A stretch of DNA of 22,721 nucleotides from Fidelibacterota bacterium (GTDB lineage Bacteria > Marinisomatota > Marinisomatia > Marinisomatales > UBA1611), in NCBI GenBank assembly GCA_002718285.1, contig PBAR01000022.1, positions 23,354-46,074 of the forward strand, given 5' to 3'. Under the pieces are notes generated by a model. It was not told where the DNA came from and ran no database searches. It saw only the letters and a list, made by a program, of their open reading frames with translations. The position numbers were made by a program, and so were the translations under genes. This document shows, one piece after another, positions 16,387 through 22,545 of this stretch. Position 1 is the stretch's first letter, and each line of letters starts with the position of its first letter.

Positions 16387-16773
16387 TTGGGGGTGAGATT
16401 TCACCCCTTTTTTTTTATTGGATCATTATATTTCATCTTTTTAGGGTTTTATAATGCCCAGGATAACTCCAAAAATTTGGAATTATTTGATTCTCTTCAA
16501 AAAAGAGTCTATAGTTATTCTAAAATTGATTTTATAACTCCAGAGGGTGAATTCAATGAAGCAATTTGCACACTTTCTATTCCTGATTTAAAGGAAGATA
16601 GCCCACCATTTGTGGCTATTTACTATAAAAGGGATAATTCTATGTGGTTTACAGAATCATTATATCGAAAAAGACTTAGATTCAGTTTTAAAGATGGAGT
16701 TTTAAAATTAGATCGCTCGAATTTTTGGGATTGGTTTGAAATCGCAGAAATTAAAATTGTTGTTATTTATTGA
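16387..16773 (+). CDS. Small exported protein whose start overlaps a terminator
   Basis: A 128-residue protein of unknown family. There is no ATG near the 5' end: the candidates are TTG (16387, with AGGG 6 bases before it at 16377-16380) and GTG (16393). With either, residues up to ~25 form a signal peptide rich in Phe (FHPFFFIGSLYFIFLGFYNAQ), so export is likely; the mature region (NLELFDSLQKRVYSY... RLRFSFKDGVLKLD) is mixed beta/alpha and has normal composition. The TTG is 3 bases before the stem of the terminator that ends the previous unit, and the terminator's poly-T supplies three Phe codons (TTT) of the signal peptide. Translation would therefore require readthrough or another promoter. 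It could also be a spurious start on a longer true frame, but the downstream frame looks real. Confidence 0.5.
   Translation: MGVRFHPFFFIGSLYFIFLGFYNAQDNSKNLELFDSLQKRVYSYSKIDFITPEGEFNEAICTLSIPDLKEDSPPFVAIYYKRDNSMWFTESLYRKRLRFSFKDGVLKLDRSNFWDWFEIAEIKIVVIY
16390..16416 (+). terminator. Strong rho-independent terminator
   Basis: A perfect 7-bp stem (GGGGTGA, 16390-16396, with TCACCCC, 16401-16407) with a 4-base loop GATT is followed at once by nine T (16408-16416). The stem is G/C-rich compared with its surroundings and starts 12 bases after the stop of the small coiled-coil gene. It should end the 12838-16378 unit, unless the gene that starts inside it is expressed by readthrough. Confidence 0.9.
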
Positions 16774-16792
16774 AGAAATAAATCATCTCTTC

Positions 16793-16820
16793 TTGTAAAT
16801 TGAATACTGATTAATTGAAT
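16793..16820 (+). promoter_or_regulatory. Possible promoter of the SRP RNA
   Basis: A TTGTAA (16793-16798) and a TTGAAT (16815-16820) are 16 bases apart, and the SRP RNA 5' end as defined by base pairing (16828) lies 8 bases after the second hexamer. The geometry fits a sigma-70-type promoter, but both hexamers deviate from consensus and the region is AT-rich, so this is weak. Confidence 0.3.
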
Positions 16821-16827
16821 AAATATT

Positions 16828-17099
16828 TGGTCGTGCTAGATGGGGAATTAGCGGTGCCCTGTAACCTGCAATCCGCTATAGCAGGATCGATGTCGCCACC
16901 AGGTCACAACTGAACAGTTCTTTTATTCTAAGTGATGATGATATTTCAAACTGTAGCAATGAATGTCTGGCGAACCCCGTCAGGCCTGGAAGGGAGCAGC
17001 GGTAAACTATGATATCCATGTGCTTGCAGTCTACTGAGATTGAATTGGCTGGTTTATTATGAAATGGAAACAGGGTGATCAAATGGCGGTGCACGGCCA
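16828..17099 (+). ncRNA. ffs: Large (Alu-containing) signal recognition particle RNA
   Basis: A ~272-base SRP RNA of the large bacterial class (Bacillus scRNA type), which joins with Ffh to target membrane proteins. The domain IV core is at 16972-17005 (GAACCCCGTCAGG, then the GGAA loop of CTGGAAGGGAGCAGCGGTAA), where Ffh binds. The 5' part has the Alu domain: GTGCTAGATGGGGAATTAGC, GGTGCCCTGTAACCTGC (with the UGUAA turn) and AATCCGCTATAGCAGG. The ends are defined by pairing 5' TGGTCGTGC (16828-16836) with 3' GCACGGCCA (17091-17099), 9 bp with one G-U, and by CGCCA (16894-16898) with TGGCG (17084-17088). Compared with the usual core CCGGAAGG, the tetraloop here is closed by a U-G pair (CTGGAAGG). 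dnaX starts 14 bases after the 3' end, without a terminator. Confidence 0.95.
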
Positions 17100-17112
17100 T
17101 ATTATAAATTAA

Positions 17113-18774
17113 ATGGCATACAAAGTTTTATCACTAAAGTGGCGCCCACAGTCTTTCCAAGAAGTGGTTGGACAGTCACATATTACTCAAACCTTAGTTA
17201 ACGCGTTTGATCAAAATCGCATTGCACAGGGATATCTTTTTACTGGCCCTAGAGGAGTCGGAAAAACTACTATGGCCAGGATACTAGCCATGGCAATCAA
17301 TTCGAAGGGAGGCGCAACCGCAAAATTCGATAAAAACTCTAAAATATCTAGAGAGATAGCCAATGGACGTGCTCTTGATGTTATTGAAATTGATGGAGCA
17401 TCGAATCGTGGTATAGATGAAATTAGAAATCTTCGGGAGCAAATTAAATTTGCGCCGATGCATTGTAACTACAAGATTATTATTATAGACGAAGTACATA
17501 TGCTTACGGTTCAAGCATTTAATTCTCTTTTAAGAACTCTAGAAGAACCTCCTGATCATGGGAAATTTATTTTTTGTACAACGGATATACATAAAGTTCC
17601 AACTACAATTATTTCCAGGTGCCAGCGATTTGATTTTAATAGAATTTCTTTAAAAAATATAGTTGATCACCTTGAAGTTATTTTGAAGGAAGAAGGAAAG
17701 AACTATGATAAAGAATCTTTAGTTTTAATTGCAAGAAAAGCAGATGGTAGTATGCGAGATGGTTTAAGTTTACTGGATCAGGTAATTGCTTACAGTGGCG
17801 ATGATATTAAATATGAGTATACAGTAAAGGCTTTGGGTTTTATTTCTGATATAATTTACTTTGAATTAACTAACTGTATTCGAAAAAAAGATGACATTGG
17901 TATGGTTAATTTATTATCAAAAATTTCAAGTTTCGGTGTCCCAGCATCTGAAATTCTTCAGGGATTTTCTTTACATATTCGAAATATAATTTACGCAGAT
18001 ATAGGTATAGAAGAATCATTATTAGAAATGAATGAAGAGTACCAGGAAAAATATAAAGATGAATCTAAAAAATGGGACAGGATGGATTTATTAAGAATCG
18101 GGCAGCTAATTAGTAATGTATCTAGTGTAATTAAATATTCGGATAATGGTTATTTGTTGCTTGAAATGACGGCTTTGAAATTATTAGAATTTGATAAAAC
18201 TGTTTTAATTGAGGATTTATTAAGTAAAAATTCATTGGAAAGAGAAAACAACTCTAATTCTTTTGAATTGACTTCGAGTAAGAATAAAAAAAAAGTAAAT
18301 GAATCAAAAAAAAAGATAGATGAATCTGTTGGTATTAGTACTAAAATAGTATCAAATGATTCTGAAAAAAAATCTATAAAGGATGATGAAAAAAAATCAA
18401 AAAATGAAGTCTCAATTGAGACGATAATAAAGAATTGGTCTAGAATAGTTGAAAAAACCCACATAGCAAAACCATCTGTTGCAGCAGTATTGGAAGGATG
18501 TAAACCAATAGAAGTTTCCAAAAATATTATTCTGATTCAATCATTTGGAAAAAGTGGATTTAACCTCAAAACTATTGAAAAAGGAATTGAAATTATTGAA
18601 AAGATTATATCGGAAATTTTGTATGAAAAATTTAAAATTGAATTTATACAAGATGATAATTTGAATTTAGAACAAAAAAATGAACAAGATAAATCAAAAC
18701 TAGACTCCCTTTCAGTTGATGAGAATACATTAAATCGTATTGTTGAGGTATTTGATGGGGAAATATTACATTAG
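17113..18774 (+). CDS. dnaX: DNA polymerase III gamma/tau clamp-loader subunit
   Basis: A 553-residue AAA+ ATPase that opens and loads the beta clamp; the tau form also ties polymerase and helicase together. Walker A GPRGVGKTT (45-53), Walker B DEVH (126-129) and the SRC (168-170) arginine-finger motif are intact; domains I-III end near 370 and the C-terminal polymerase-binding region follows a Lys-rich linker (~385-435). The zinc module is lost: the four Cys of E. coli DnaX (64, 73, 76, 79) are Ser64, Asp73, Ser76 and Ser79 here with no gap. Two A9 tracts (18286-18294, 18306-18314) in the linker could give a shorter gamma-like product. No SD is visible. It sits 14 bases after the SRP RNA and is followed 8 bases later by ybaB and then recR. 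Identity is certain; the two unusual points are described separately. Confidence 0.97.
   Translation: MAYKVLSLKWRPQSFQEVVGQSHITQTLVNAFDQNRIAQGYLFTGPRGVGKTTMARILAMAINSKGGATAKFDKNSKISREIANGRALDVIEIDGASNRGIDEIRNLREQIKFAPMHCNYKIIIIDEVHMLTVQAFNSLLRTLEEPPDHGKFIFCTTDIHKVPTTIISRCQRFDFNRISLKNIVDHLEVILKEEGKNYDKESLVLIARKADGSMRDGLSLLDQVIAYSGDDIKYEYTVKALGFISDIIYFELTNCIRKKDDIGMVNLLSKISSFGVPASEILQGFSLHIRNIIYADIGIEESLLEMNEEYQEKYKDESKKWDRMDLLRIGQLISNVSSVIKYSDNGYLLLEMTALKLLEFDKTVLIEDLLSKNSLERENNSNSFELTSSKNKKKVNESKKKIDESVGISTKIVSNDSEKKSIKDDEKKSKNEVSIETIIKNWSRIVEKTHIAKPSVAAVLEGCKPIEVSKNIILIQSFGKSGFNLKTIEKGIEIIEKIISEILYEKFKIEFIQDDNLNLEQKNEQDKSKLDSLSVDENTLNRIVEVFDGEILH
18286..18323 (+). promoter_or_regulatory. Candidate slippage/frameshift site in dnaX
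   Basis: Two A9 tracts, 18286-18294 and 18306-18314, lie in the Lys-rich linker of dnaX. The second holds A-AAA-AAG in the phase (TCA AAA AAA AAG) used by E. coli dnaX for -1 frameshifting. A -1 shift there gives Asp, Arg, then TGA at 18321-18323 (product ~403 residues); a +1 shift meets TAG at 18317. At the first tract, -1 gives Ser, Lys, TGA (18300-18302; ~396 residues) and +1 meets TAA at 18296. A truncated product would hold domains I-III. Two further A8 tracts follow (18365-18372, 18389-18396). No SD-like stimulator and only a weak downstream hairpin (18331-18353) are seen. Confidence 0.5.
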
Positions 18775-18782
18775 GAGGAAAC

Positions 18783-19106
18783 ATGCTTAAAGGAAATATG
18801 TCCAAGTTATTAAAACAAGCTCAAGAAGTACAAAAGAATATTGAGGATGTACAAAACGAATTATCTGATTTGATTGTGGAAGCTGATTCTGGCGGCGGAA
18901 TGATAAAAGTAAAAGCAAATGGCAAGCAGGATATCCTAGAAATAGATATAGATCAAGATGCAATCAATGAAGATAAAGAAATGTTGGAAGATTTGATTAT
19001 ATCTGCTGTAAATAAAGCACTTTCTAAAGCACAGGAAGCATCTCAGGAAAAAATGAATGCAGCAGCAGGCGGTATGATGTCTGGATTAAAAATTCCAGGT
19101 ATGTAA
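18783..19106 (+). CDS. ybaB: YbaB/EbfC nucleoid-associated protein
   Basis: A 107-residue member of the YbaB/EbfC family, dimeric DNA-binding proteins that can alter nucleoid structure and gene expression. The N-terminal helix (MSKLLKQAQEVQKNIEDVQNEL) and the central strand/helix part (GGGMIKVKANGKQDILEIDI, then DLIISAVNKALSKAQE) are typical; the end MMSGLKIPGM is the usual GxxxPG-like tail. The start has the best SD in the window (TTAGGAGGAAAC ATG); MLKGNMSK gives two possible starts, 18783 and 18798. The gene sits between dnaX and recR, the order seen in many bacteria. It touches recR without a gap. Confidence 0.95.
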   Translation: MLKGNMSKLLKQAQEVQKNIEDVQNELSDLIVEADSGGGMIKVKANGKQDILEIDIDQDAINEDKEMLEDLIISAVNKALSKAQEASQEKMNAAAGGMMSGLKIPGM

Positions 19107-19700
19107 TTGCAGGCTTTACCCGATAGCGCTAAAAGGCTTATTGAAGAGCTCTCCAGACTTCCAGGAATAGGAAATAAAACAGCTCAAAGATTAGCTTTTC
19201 ATATATTAAAAACTGATATGATGATTGTTAATAGATTATCTGATTCGTTGAAGGAAGTTAAGATTAAAGTAAAAACGTGTACTTTATGTGGAGGTATATC
19301 TGAAACAAAAGTTTGTTTAATATGTGATAATCCTAAGCGGGACACTAATCTGATTTGTATAGTTGAAAATGCTCCAGATATATTTGCTTTTGAAAGGACA
19401 AATATATTTATTGGCGTGTATCATGTCCTAGATGGTGCCTTATCTCCTCTTGATGGCATCGGTCCTGATGAATTAAATATTAAAGGATTGATGGATAGAA
19501 TAAAGCCAGGAATGGAAATTATTATTGCTACAAATCCAACTGTTGAGGGTGAAACAACTGCACTGTATTTATCAAAAAAATTATCAGAATTTGATATAAA
19601 AATTACTCGTCTTGCCAGAGGAATTCCCGTTGGAGGTGATTTAGAATATATAGATGAAGCTACCTTGATCAGGGCAATGGAGGGGAGAACGTTATTTTAA
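19107..19700 (+). CDS. recR: Recombination protein RecR
   Basis: A 197-residue RecR, which acts with RecO/RecF to load RecA on gapped DNA. Helix-hairpin-helix region at ~18-38 (RLPGIGNKTAQRLAFHIL); C4 zinc finger C58-xx-C61-x8-C70-xx-C73; Toprim domain from ~81 with E87 (IVENAPD) and the GVYHVLDGALSPLDGIGP segment; end ARGIPVGGDLEYIDEATLIRAMEGR. The length is the family norm. The start is TTG, directly after the ybaB stop (TAA-TTG) with no gap and no clear SD; an ATG alternative is not available before the conserved helix, so it depends on coupling. Its last 7 bases overlap the proposed start of pgsA. Confidence 0.97.
   Translation: MQALPDSAKRLIEELSRLPGIGNKTAQRLAFHILKTDMMIVNRLSDSLKEVKIKVKTCTLCGGISETKVCLICDNPKRDTNLICIVENAPDIFAFERTNIFIGVYHVLDGALSPLDGIGPDELNIKGLMDRIKPGMEIIIATNPTVEGETTALYLSKKLSEFDIKITRLARGIPVGGDLEYIDEATLIRAMEGRTLF
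19679..19687 (+). promoter_or_regulatory. Strong SD that decides the pgsA start
   Basis: GGAGGGGAG (19679-19687) lies inside the recR 3' end and is 6 bases (AACGTT) before ATT 19694. The match and spacing strongly support ATT 19694 as pgsA start codon, although rare. The next in-frame TTG (19736) would have no SD and would cut off the conserved N-terminus. Confidence 0.65.
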
Positions 19701-20284
19701 CAATTCCTAATATTATAACCATAGGTAGAATTTTCTTGACACCGATTTTTATATTATGTCTTTTCTATGATCATCCTTGGTCCAATATATGGGCATTAAT
19801 AGTTTTCGTAATTGCGGGTATTACAGATGCATATGACGGATATTATGCCAGAAAATATGATTTAGTAACACCAGAAGGGAAATTCTTAGATCCACTTGCA
19901 GATAAAATACTAGTCTCATCTGCATTTATATCATTTGCAATAATTGGTGTAATTGATTATTGGATGGTTGCATTGATTATATTCCGTGATCTATTTATAA
20001 CGGGATTACGTATGGTTATGAATTTTAAAGGTCTTGAAATGGTTACATCAAATATTGCCAAAGCAAAAACTGTAATTCAGATAAATATTATTTTATTTAT
20101 TTTAATCATCTTAGGAATAAAAGGATTATCGTTTTCTTGGGCATTTACTATTCTTAAAGTGGTTAGAGATTATCATCTTATCTACAATTTTACTTTAATT
20201 GTAACTATTATTACAGTTTTAACTGGTTTTGGATATATTTATTCTAATAGAAATACCATAATTGGTTTTCTAAAGAACGAATGA
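19694..20284 (+). CDS. pgsA: CDP-diacylglycerol-glycerol-3-phosphate 3-phosphatidyltransferase
   Basis: PgsA makes phosphatidylglycerol phosphate from CDP-diacylglycerol, the committed step to phosphatidylglycerol. Membrane protein with several hydrophobic spans. The complete CDP-alcohol phosphatidyltransferase signature is present: D45-xx-D48-G49-xx-A52-R53-x8-G62-xxx-D66-xxx-D70 (numbered from ATT 19694; ~196 residues). The N-terminus is IPNIITIGRIFLTPIFI, equal to the family pattern (PN-x-LT-x-x-R). No ATG, GTG or TTG exists between the in-frame TGA (19655-19657) and 19736; only ATT 19694 has a good SD (GGAGGGGAG) and gives MLTIPN..., hence this start; the TTG at 19736 would lose the first 14 residues. 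It overlaps recR by 7 bases and pgpA by ATGA (20281-20284). Confidence 0.9.
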   Translation: MLTIPNIITIGRIFLTPIFILCLFYDHPWSNIWALIVFVIAGITDAYDGYYARKYDLVTPEGKFLDPLADKILVSSAFISFAIIGVIDYWMVALIIFRDLFITGLRMVMNFKGLEMVTSNIAKAKTVIQINIILFILIILGIKGLSFSWAFTILKVVRDYHLIYNFTLIVTIITVLTGFGYIYSNRNTIIGFLKNE

Positions 20285-20745
20285 ATATTCATATTAGAAT
20301 TGCCGAAATTATTGGTACAACTTTTTATATAGGTCGACTTCCGTTTGCTCCTGGGACCTGGGGTAGTGGTGTAGCTTATCTTACTTGGTACTTTATTGTA
20401 CCTTATATTGATAGTCCTTTATTTTTGTTAATTACGCTAGCTTTATTTTTTTTAGGTGTAGCGGTTTCTGATATTTTAATTGAAGAATGGGGAGATGAAG
20501 ACCCATCAGTAATAGTAATTGATGAATGGGTGGGCCAATGGATAGCACTTTGGTTGCTCCCGCAAAGTATTATTTGGGGGTTTATATCTTTTTTATGGTT
20601 TCGAATATTTGATATTTTCAAACCTGGGCCTGTTCAAATTATGGATGATGTTAAATCTGGTGTGGGGGTAATGATGGATGATGTTGTAGCAGGGATATTA
20701 GCATTATTTATGACACAGAGTATTTATTATTTTTGGACAACATGA
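20281..20745 (+). CDS. pgpA: Phosphatidylglycerophosphatase A
   Basis: A 154-residue membrane phosphatase; it dephosphorylates phosphatidylglycerol phosphate made by PgsA to phosphatidylglycerol. Conserved blocks: FYIGRLPFAPGTWGS (15-29), the Asp/Glu motif VIDEWVGQW (around residue 80), FDIFKPGPV (about 110-120) and the end VMMDDVVAGILAL. Several hydrophobic spans. Typical length. The start overlaps the pgsA stop (ATGA, 20281-20284) and its own stop overlaps the cinA start (ATGA, 20742-20745), so PgsA and PgpA would be made together, a pathway pair in consecutive genes. Confidence 0.95.
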   Translation: MNIHIRIAEIIGTTFYIGRLPFAPGTWGSGVAYLTWYFIVPYIDSPLFLLITLALFFLGVAVSDILIEEWGDEDPSVIVIDEWVGQWIALWLLPQSIIWGFISFLWFRIFDIFKPGPVQIMDDVKSGVGVMMDDVVAGILALFMTQSIYYFWTT

Positions 20746-21962
20746 ATGTAGTCATTCTATCTATTGGAAATGAGGTCCTAAGCGGTCAAACCATTAATAC
20801 AAATGCATCCTGGTTGGGAAAAACTTTAACAAGCCTTGGATGTAATATAAGGAAACAAATAACAGTTCCTGATGAACATTTATCTATTAAGAAATCTTTG
20901 AAATTTATTATAAATACTAATCCTGATTTATTAATCACTACAGGAGGATTGGGTCCTACTGATGATGATATAACAAGAGAAGTTATTTTTGATTTTGTAG
21001 GTACAGATTTCGAATTTGATGAAGATTATTGGAATAAATTAAAACATAGATTTGAGAATTCGGGAATGAAAATTCCTGAATCTAATAGGTCCCAGGCTTT
21101 GATTCCAAAAGACGGAAATATGATACCTAATTCGATAGGTTCTGCTAGTGGTTACTGGTTTGTAATTAATTCAACCGAATTAATAGTTTTGCCAGGCGTT
21201 ACAAATGAAATGAAATCTATGATGAATGAATCAATTGTACCTTATATAAAAGAAAAAAGTGTTACGATTCCAAATATTCAATTGTTACGTACAACTGGAA
21301 TTCCCGAATCTTCTCTGATAGAGAAAATAAAACAACCCATATCCAAGGAACATAACTGCACAATTGGTTATTATCCTTCTTACTATGGTGTGGATATACG
21401 ACTCACTGGTTATGATAAAGAGTCAATTATAATGCTATCCGATAATATTTCAGATATATTGGGATATTTTATATATGCAAAAAATAATATAGATATTGCG
21501 GAAGTTATTGTTCGATTATGCATTAGTAAGGAATTGACCATTGCAACTGCAGAATCCTGTACAGGAGGACTAATTGGACATCGTATCACTCAAATATCTG
21601 GAAGTTCAAAAGTATATATAGGCGGTATTGTTGCATATAACAATAAAATAAAAGAGGATGAACTCGGTATACAATCATCGACTTTAAAAAATTATGGTGC
21701 AGTTAGTGCTGAAACAGCTGAAGAAATGGCAAAAAATATATCATCAAAGTTTAAAGCAGATATAGGGCTTTCTGTTACTGGGATTGCTGGCCCAGTGGGT
21801 GGTACTATAGAAAAACCAGTTGGACTTGTTTATATTGCTTTGGCATTTAGAGGAACCACTAATATTAAGAAAATACAATTTGAGGGGAATCGCATTACCA
21901 ATAAAAAAAGAACAAGCCAGGCTTCACTAAATTTTCTAAGATTAGCACTGATCAATGAATGA
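20742..21962 (+). CDS. cinA: CinA-family protein (MoCF-like domain plus nicotinamide-nucleotide amidohydrolase)
   Basis: A 406-residue two-domain CinA. The N-terminal MoCF-biosynthesis-like domain (~1-170) has SIGNEVLSGQTINTNASWLGK (7-27) and the TTGGLGPTDDDITRE motif; a KH-like middle region follows; the C-terminal domain (~245-405) is the PncC type with AESCTGGLIGHR (catalytic-type Ser272 in E-S-C-T-G-G), the YIGGIVAYNN region and SVTGIAGPVGG. Such proteins hydrolyse nicotinamide mononucleotide and, in the full-length form, ADP-ribose-type substrates, salvaging and cleaning pyridine nucleotides. A TTG at 20733 (three codons upstream) is possible, but the ATG 20742 overlaps the pgpA stop in ATGA and gives the normal MNVVILSIGNE start. 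The stop overlaps thpR within ATGAATGA. cinA near recA is a common order. Confidence 0.95.
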   Translation: MNVVILSIGNEVLSGQTINTNASWLGKTLTSLGCNIRKQITVPDEHLSIKKSLKFIINTNPDLLITTGGLGPTDDDITREVIFDFVGTDFEFDEDYWNKLKHRFENSGMKIPESNRSQALIPKDGNMIPNSIGSASGYWFVINSTELIVLPGVTNEMKSMMNESIVPYIKEKSVTIPNIQLLRTTGIPESSLIEKIKQPISKEHNCTIGYYPSYYGVDIRLTGYDKESIIMLSDNISDILGYFIYAKNNIDIAEVIVRLCISKELTIATAESCTGGLIGHRITQISGSSKVYIGGIVAYNNKIKEDELGIQSSTLKNYGAVSAETAEEMAKNISSKFKADIGLSVTGIAGPVGGTIEKPVGLVYIALAFRGTTNIKKIQFEGNRITNKKRTSQASLNFLRLALINE

Positions 21963-22533
21963 AAAATTATTAAGAACATTTTTATCTATTCCAGTACCAG
22001 AGAGAATAAAATCATTAAAGTATATGTATTATTCATCTATGAAAGATTTTCCTGGAAATATAAACTGGGTTCGTGATCCACAATTGCATCTTACTTTGAA
22101 TTTTCTGGGTCATACACCAGAATCAAGTCTTAATAAAATTATTAAATCTGTTAAAAAGGTTACCAACCAATTTGAGCCCATGGAATTATCAATTGGTGGT
22201 ACAGGGTGTTTCCCAACACCATCACGACCCAGGGTTTTGTGGCTTGGTATTAATGGAAATATAAACCCATTGAATGCTATTGCTGGATCATTAAGAGAAA
22301 ATTTGGAAAATATAGGGTATTATACTGGGCAAAGGGAATTTTTTCCTCATATTACCTTGGCTAGAATCAGATATCCTCAAAAGTATACTCCTAACATTGA
22401 TTTATTTTTAAAATCATCTTATGACACAATTGTTTTTCCCATAGATCGTGTGCAATTTTTCAGCAGTGAATTGTTGCCCAATGGAGCAGTTTATACATTA
22501 TTACATTCTTTTCCATTAGGTGAAACATTATAA
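21955..22533 (+). CDS. thpR: RNA 2',3'-cyclic phosphodiesterase (2H family)
   Basis: A 192-residue 2H phosphoesterase (ThpR/LigT). The two catalytic His-x-Thr motifs are visible: H45-L-T47 in LHLTLNFLG and H132-I-T134 in FPHITLARI; the N-terminus LLRTFLSIPVPE matches the family. It opens 2',3'-cyclic phosphate ends of RNA (the tRNA-ligase name refers to an in vitro activity of the archetype). The ATG start overlaps the cinA stop by 8 bases (ATGAATGA), as at the sigma/anti-sigma junction. recA follows after 12 bases, so this gene and recA probably share a transcript; a readable SD-like AAAGGG lies before recA. Confidence 0.94.
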   Translation: MNEKLLRTFLSIPVPERIKSLKYMYYSSMKDFPGNINWVRDPQLHLTLNFLGHTPESSLNKIIKSVKKVTNQFEPMELSIGGTGCFPTPSRPRVLWLGINGNINPLNAIAGSLRENLENIGYYTGQREFFPHITLARIRYPQKYTPNIDLFLKSSYDTIVFPIDRVQFFSSELLPNGAVYTLLHSFPLGETL

Positions 22534-22545
22534 AGGGTTTTTGAT

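Noticed and set aside
16099..16454. Minus- and plus-strand frames over the coiled-coil gene and terminator
   Set aside because: Out-of-frame shadows of the Lys/Glu-rich gene; neither has a plausible N-terminus or SD.
16876..17100. 74-residue minus-strand open frame
   Set aside because: It lies wholly inside the SRP RNA gene, antisense to the conserved core and Alu domain; no support for a protein.
18150..18521. Minus-strand open frame in dnaX
   Set aside because: Phe/Ser-rich complement of the Lys-rich linker and A-tracts.
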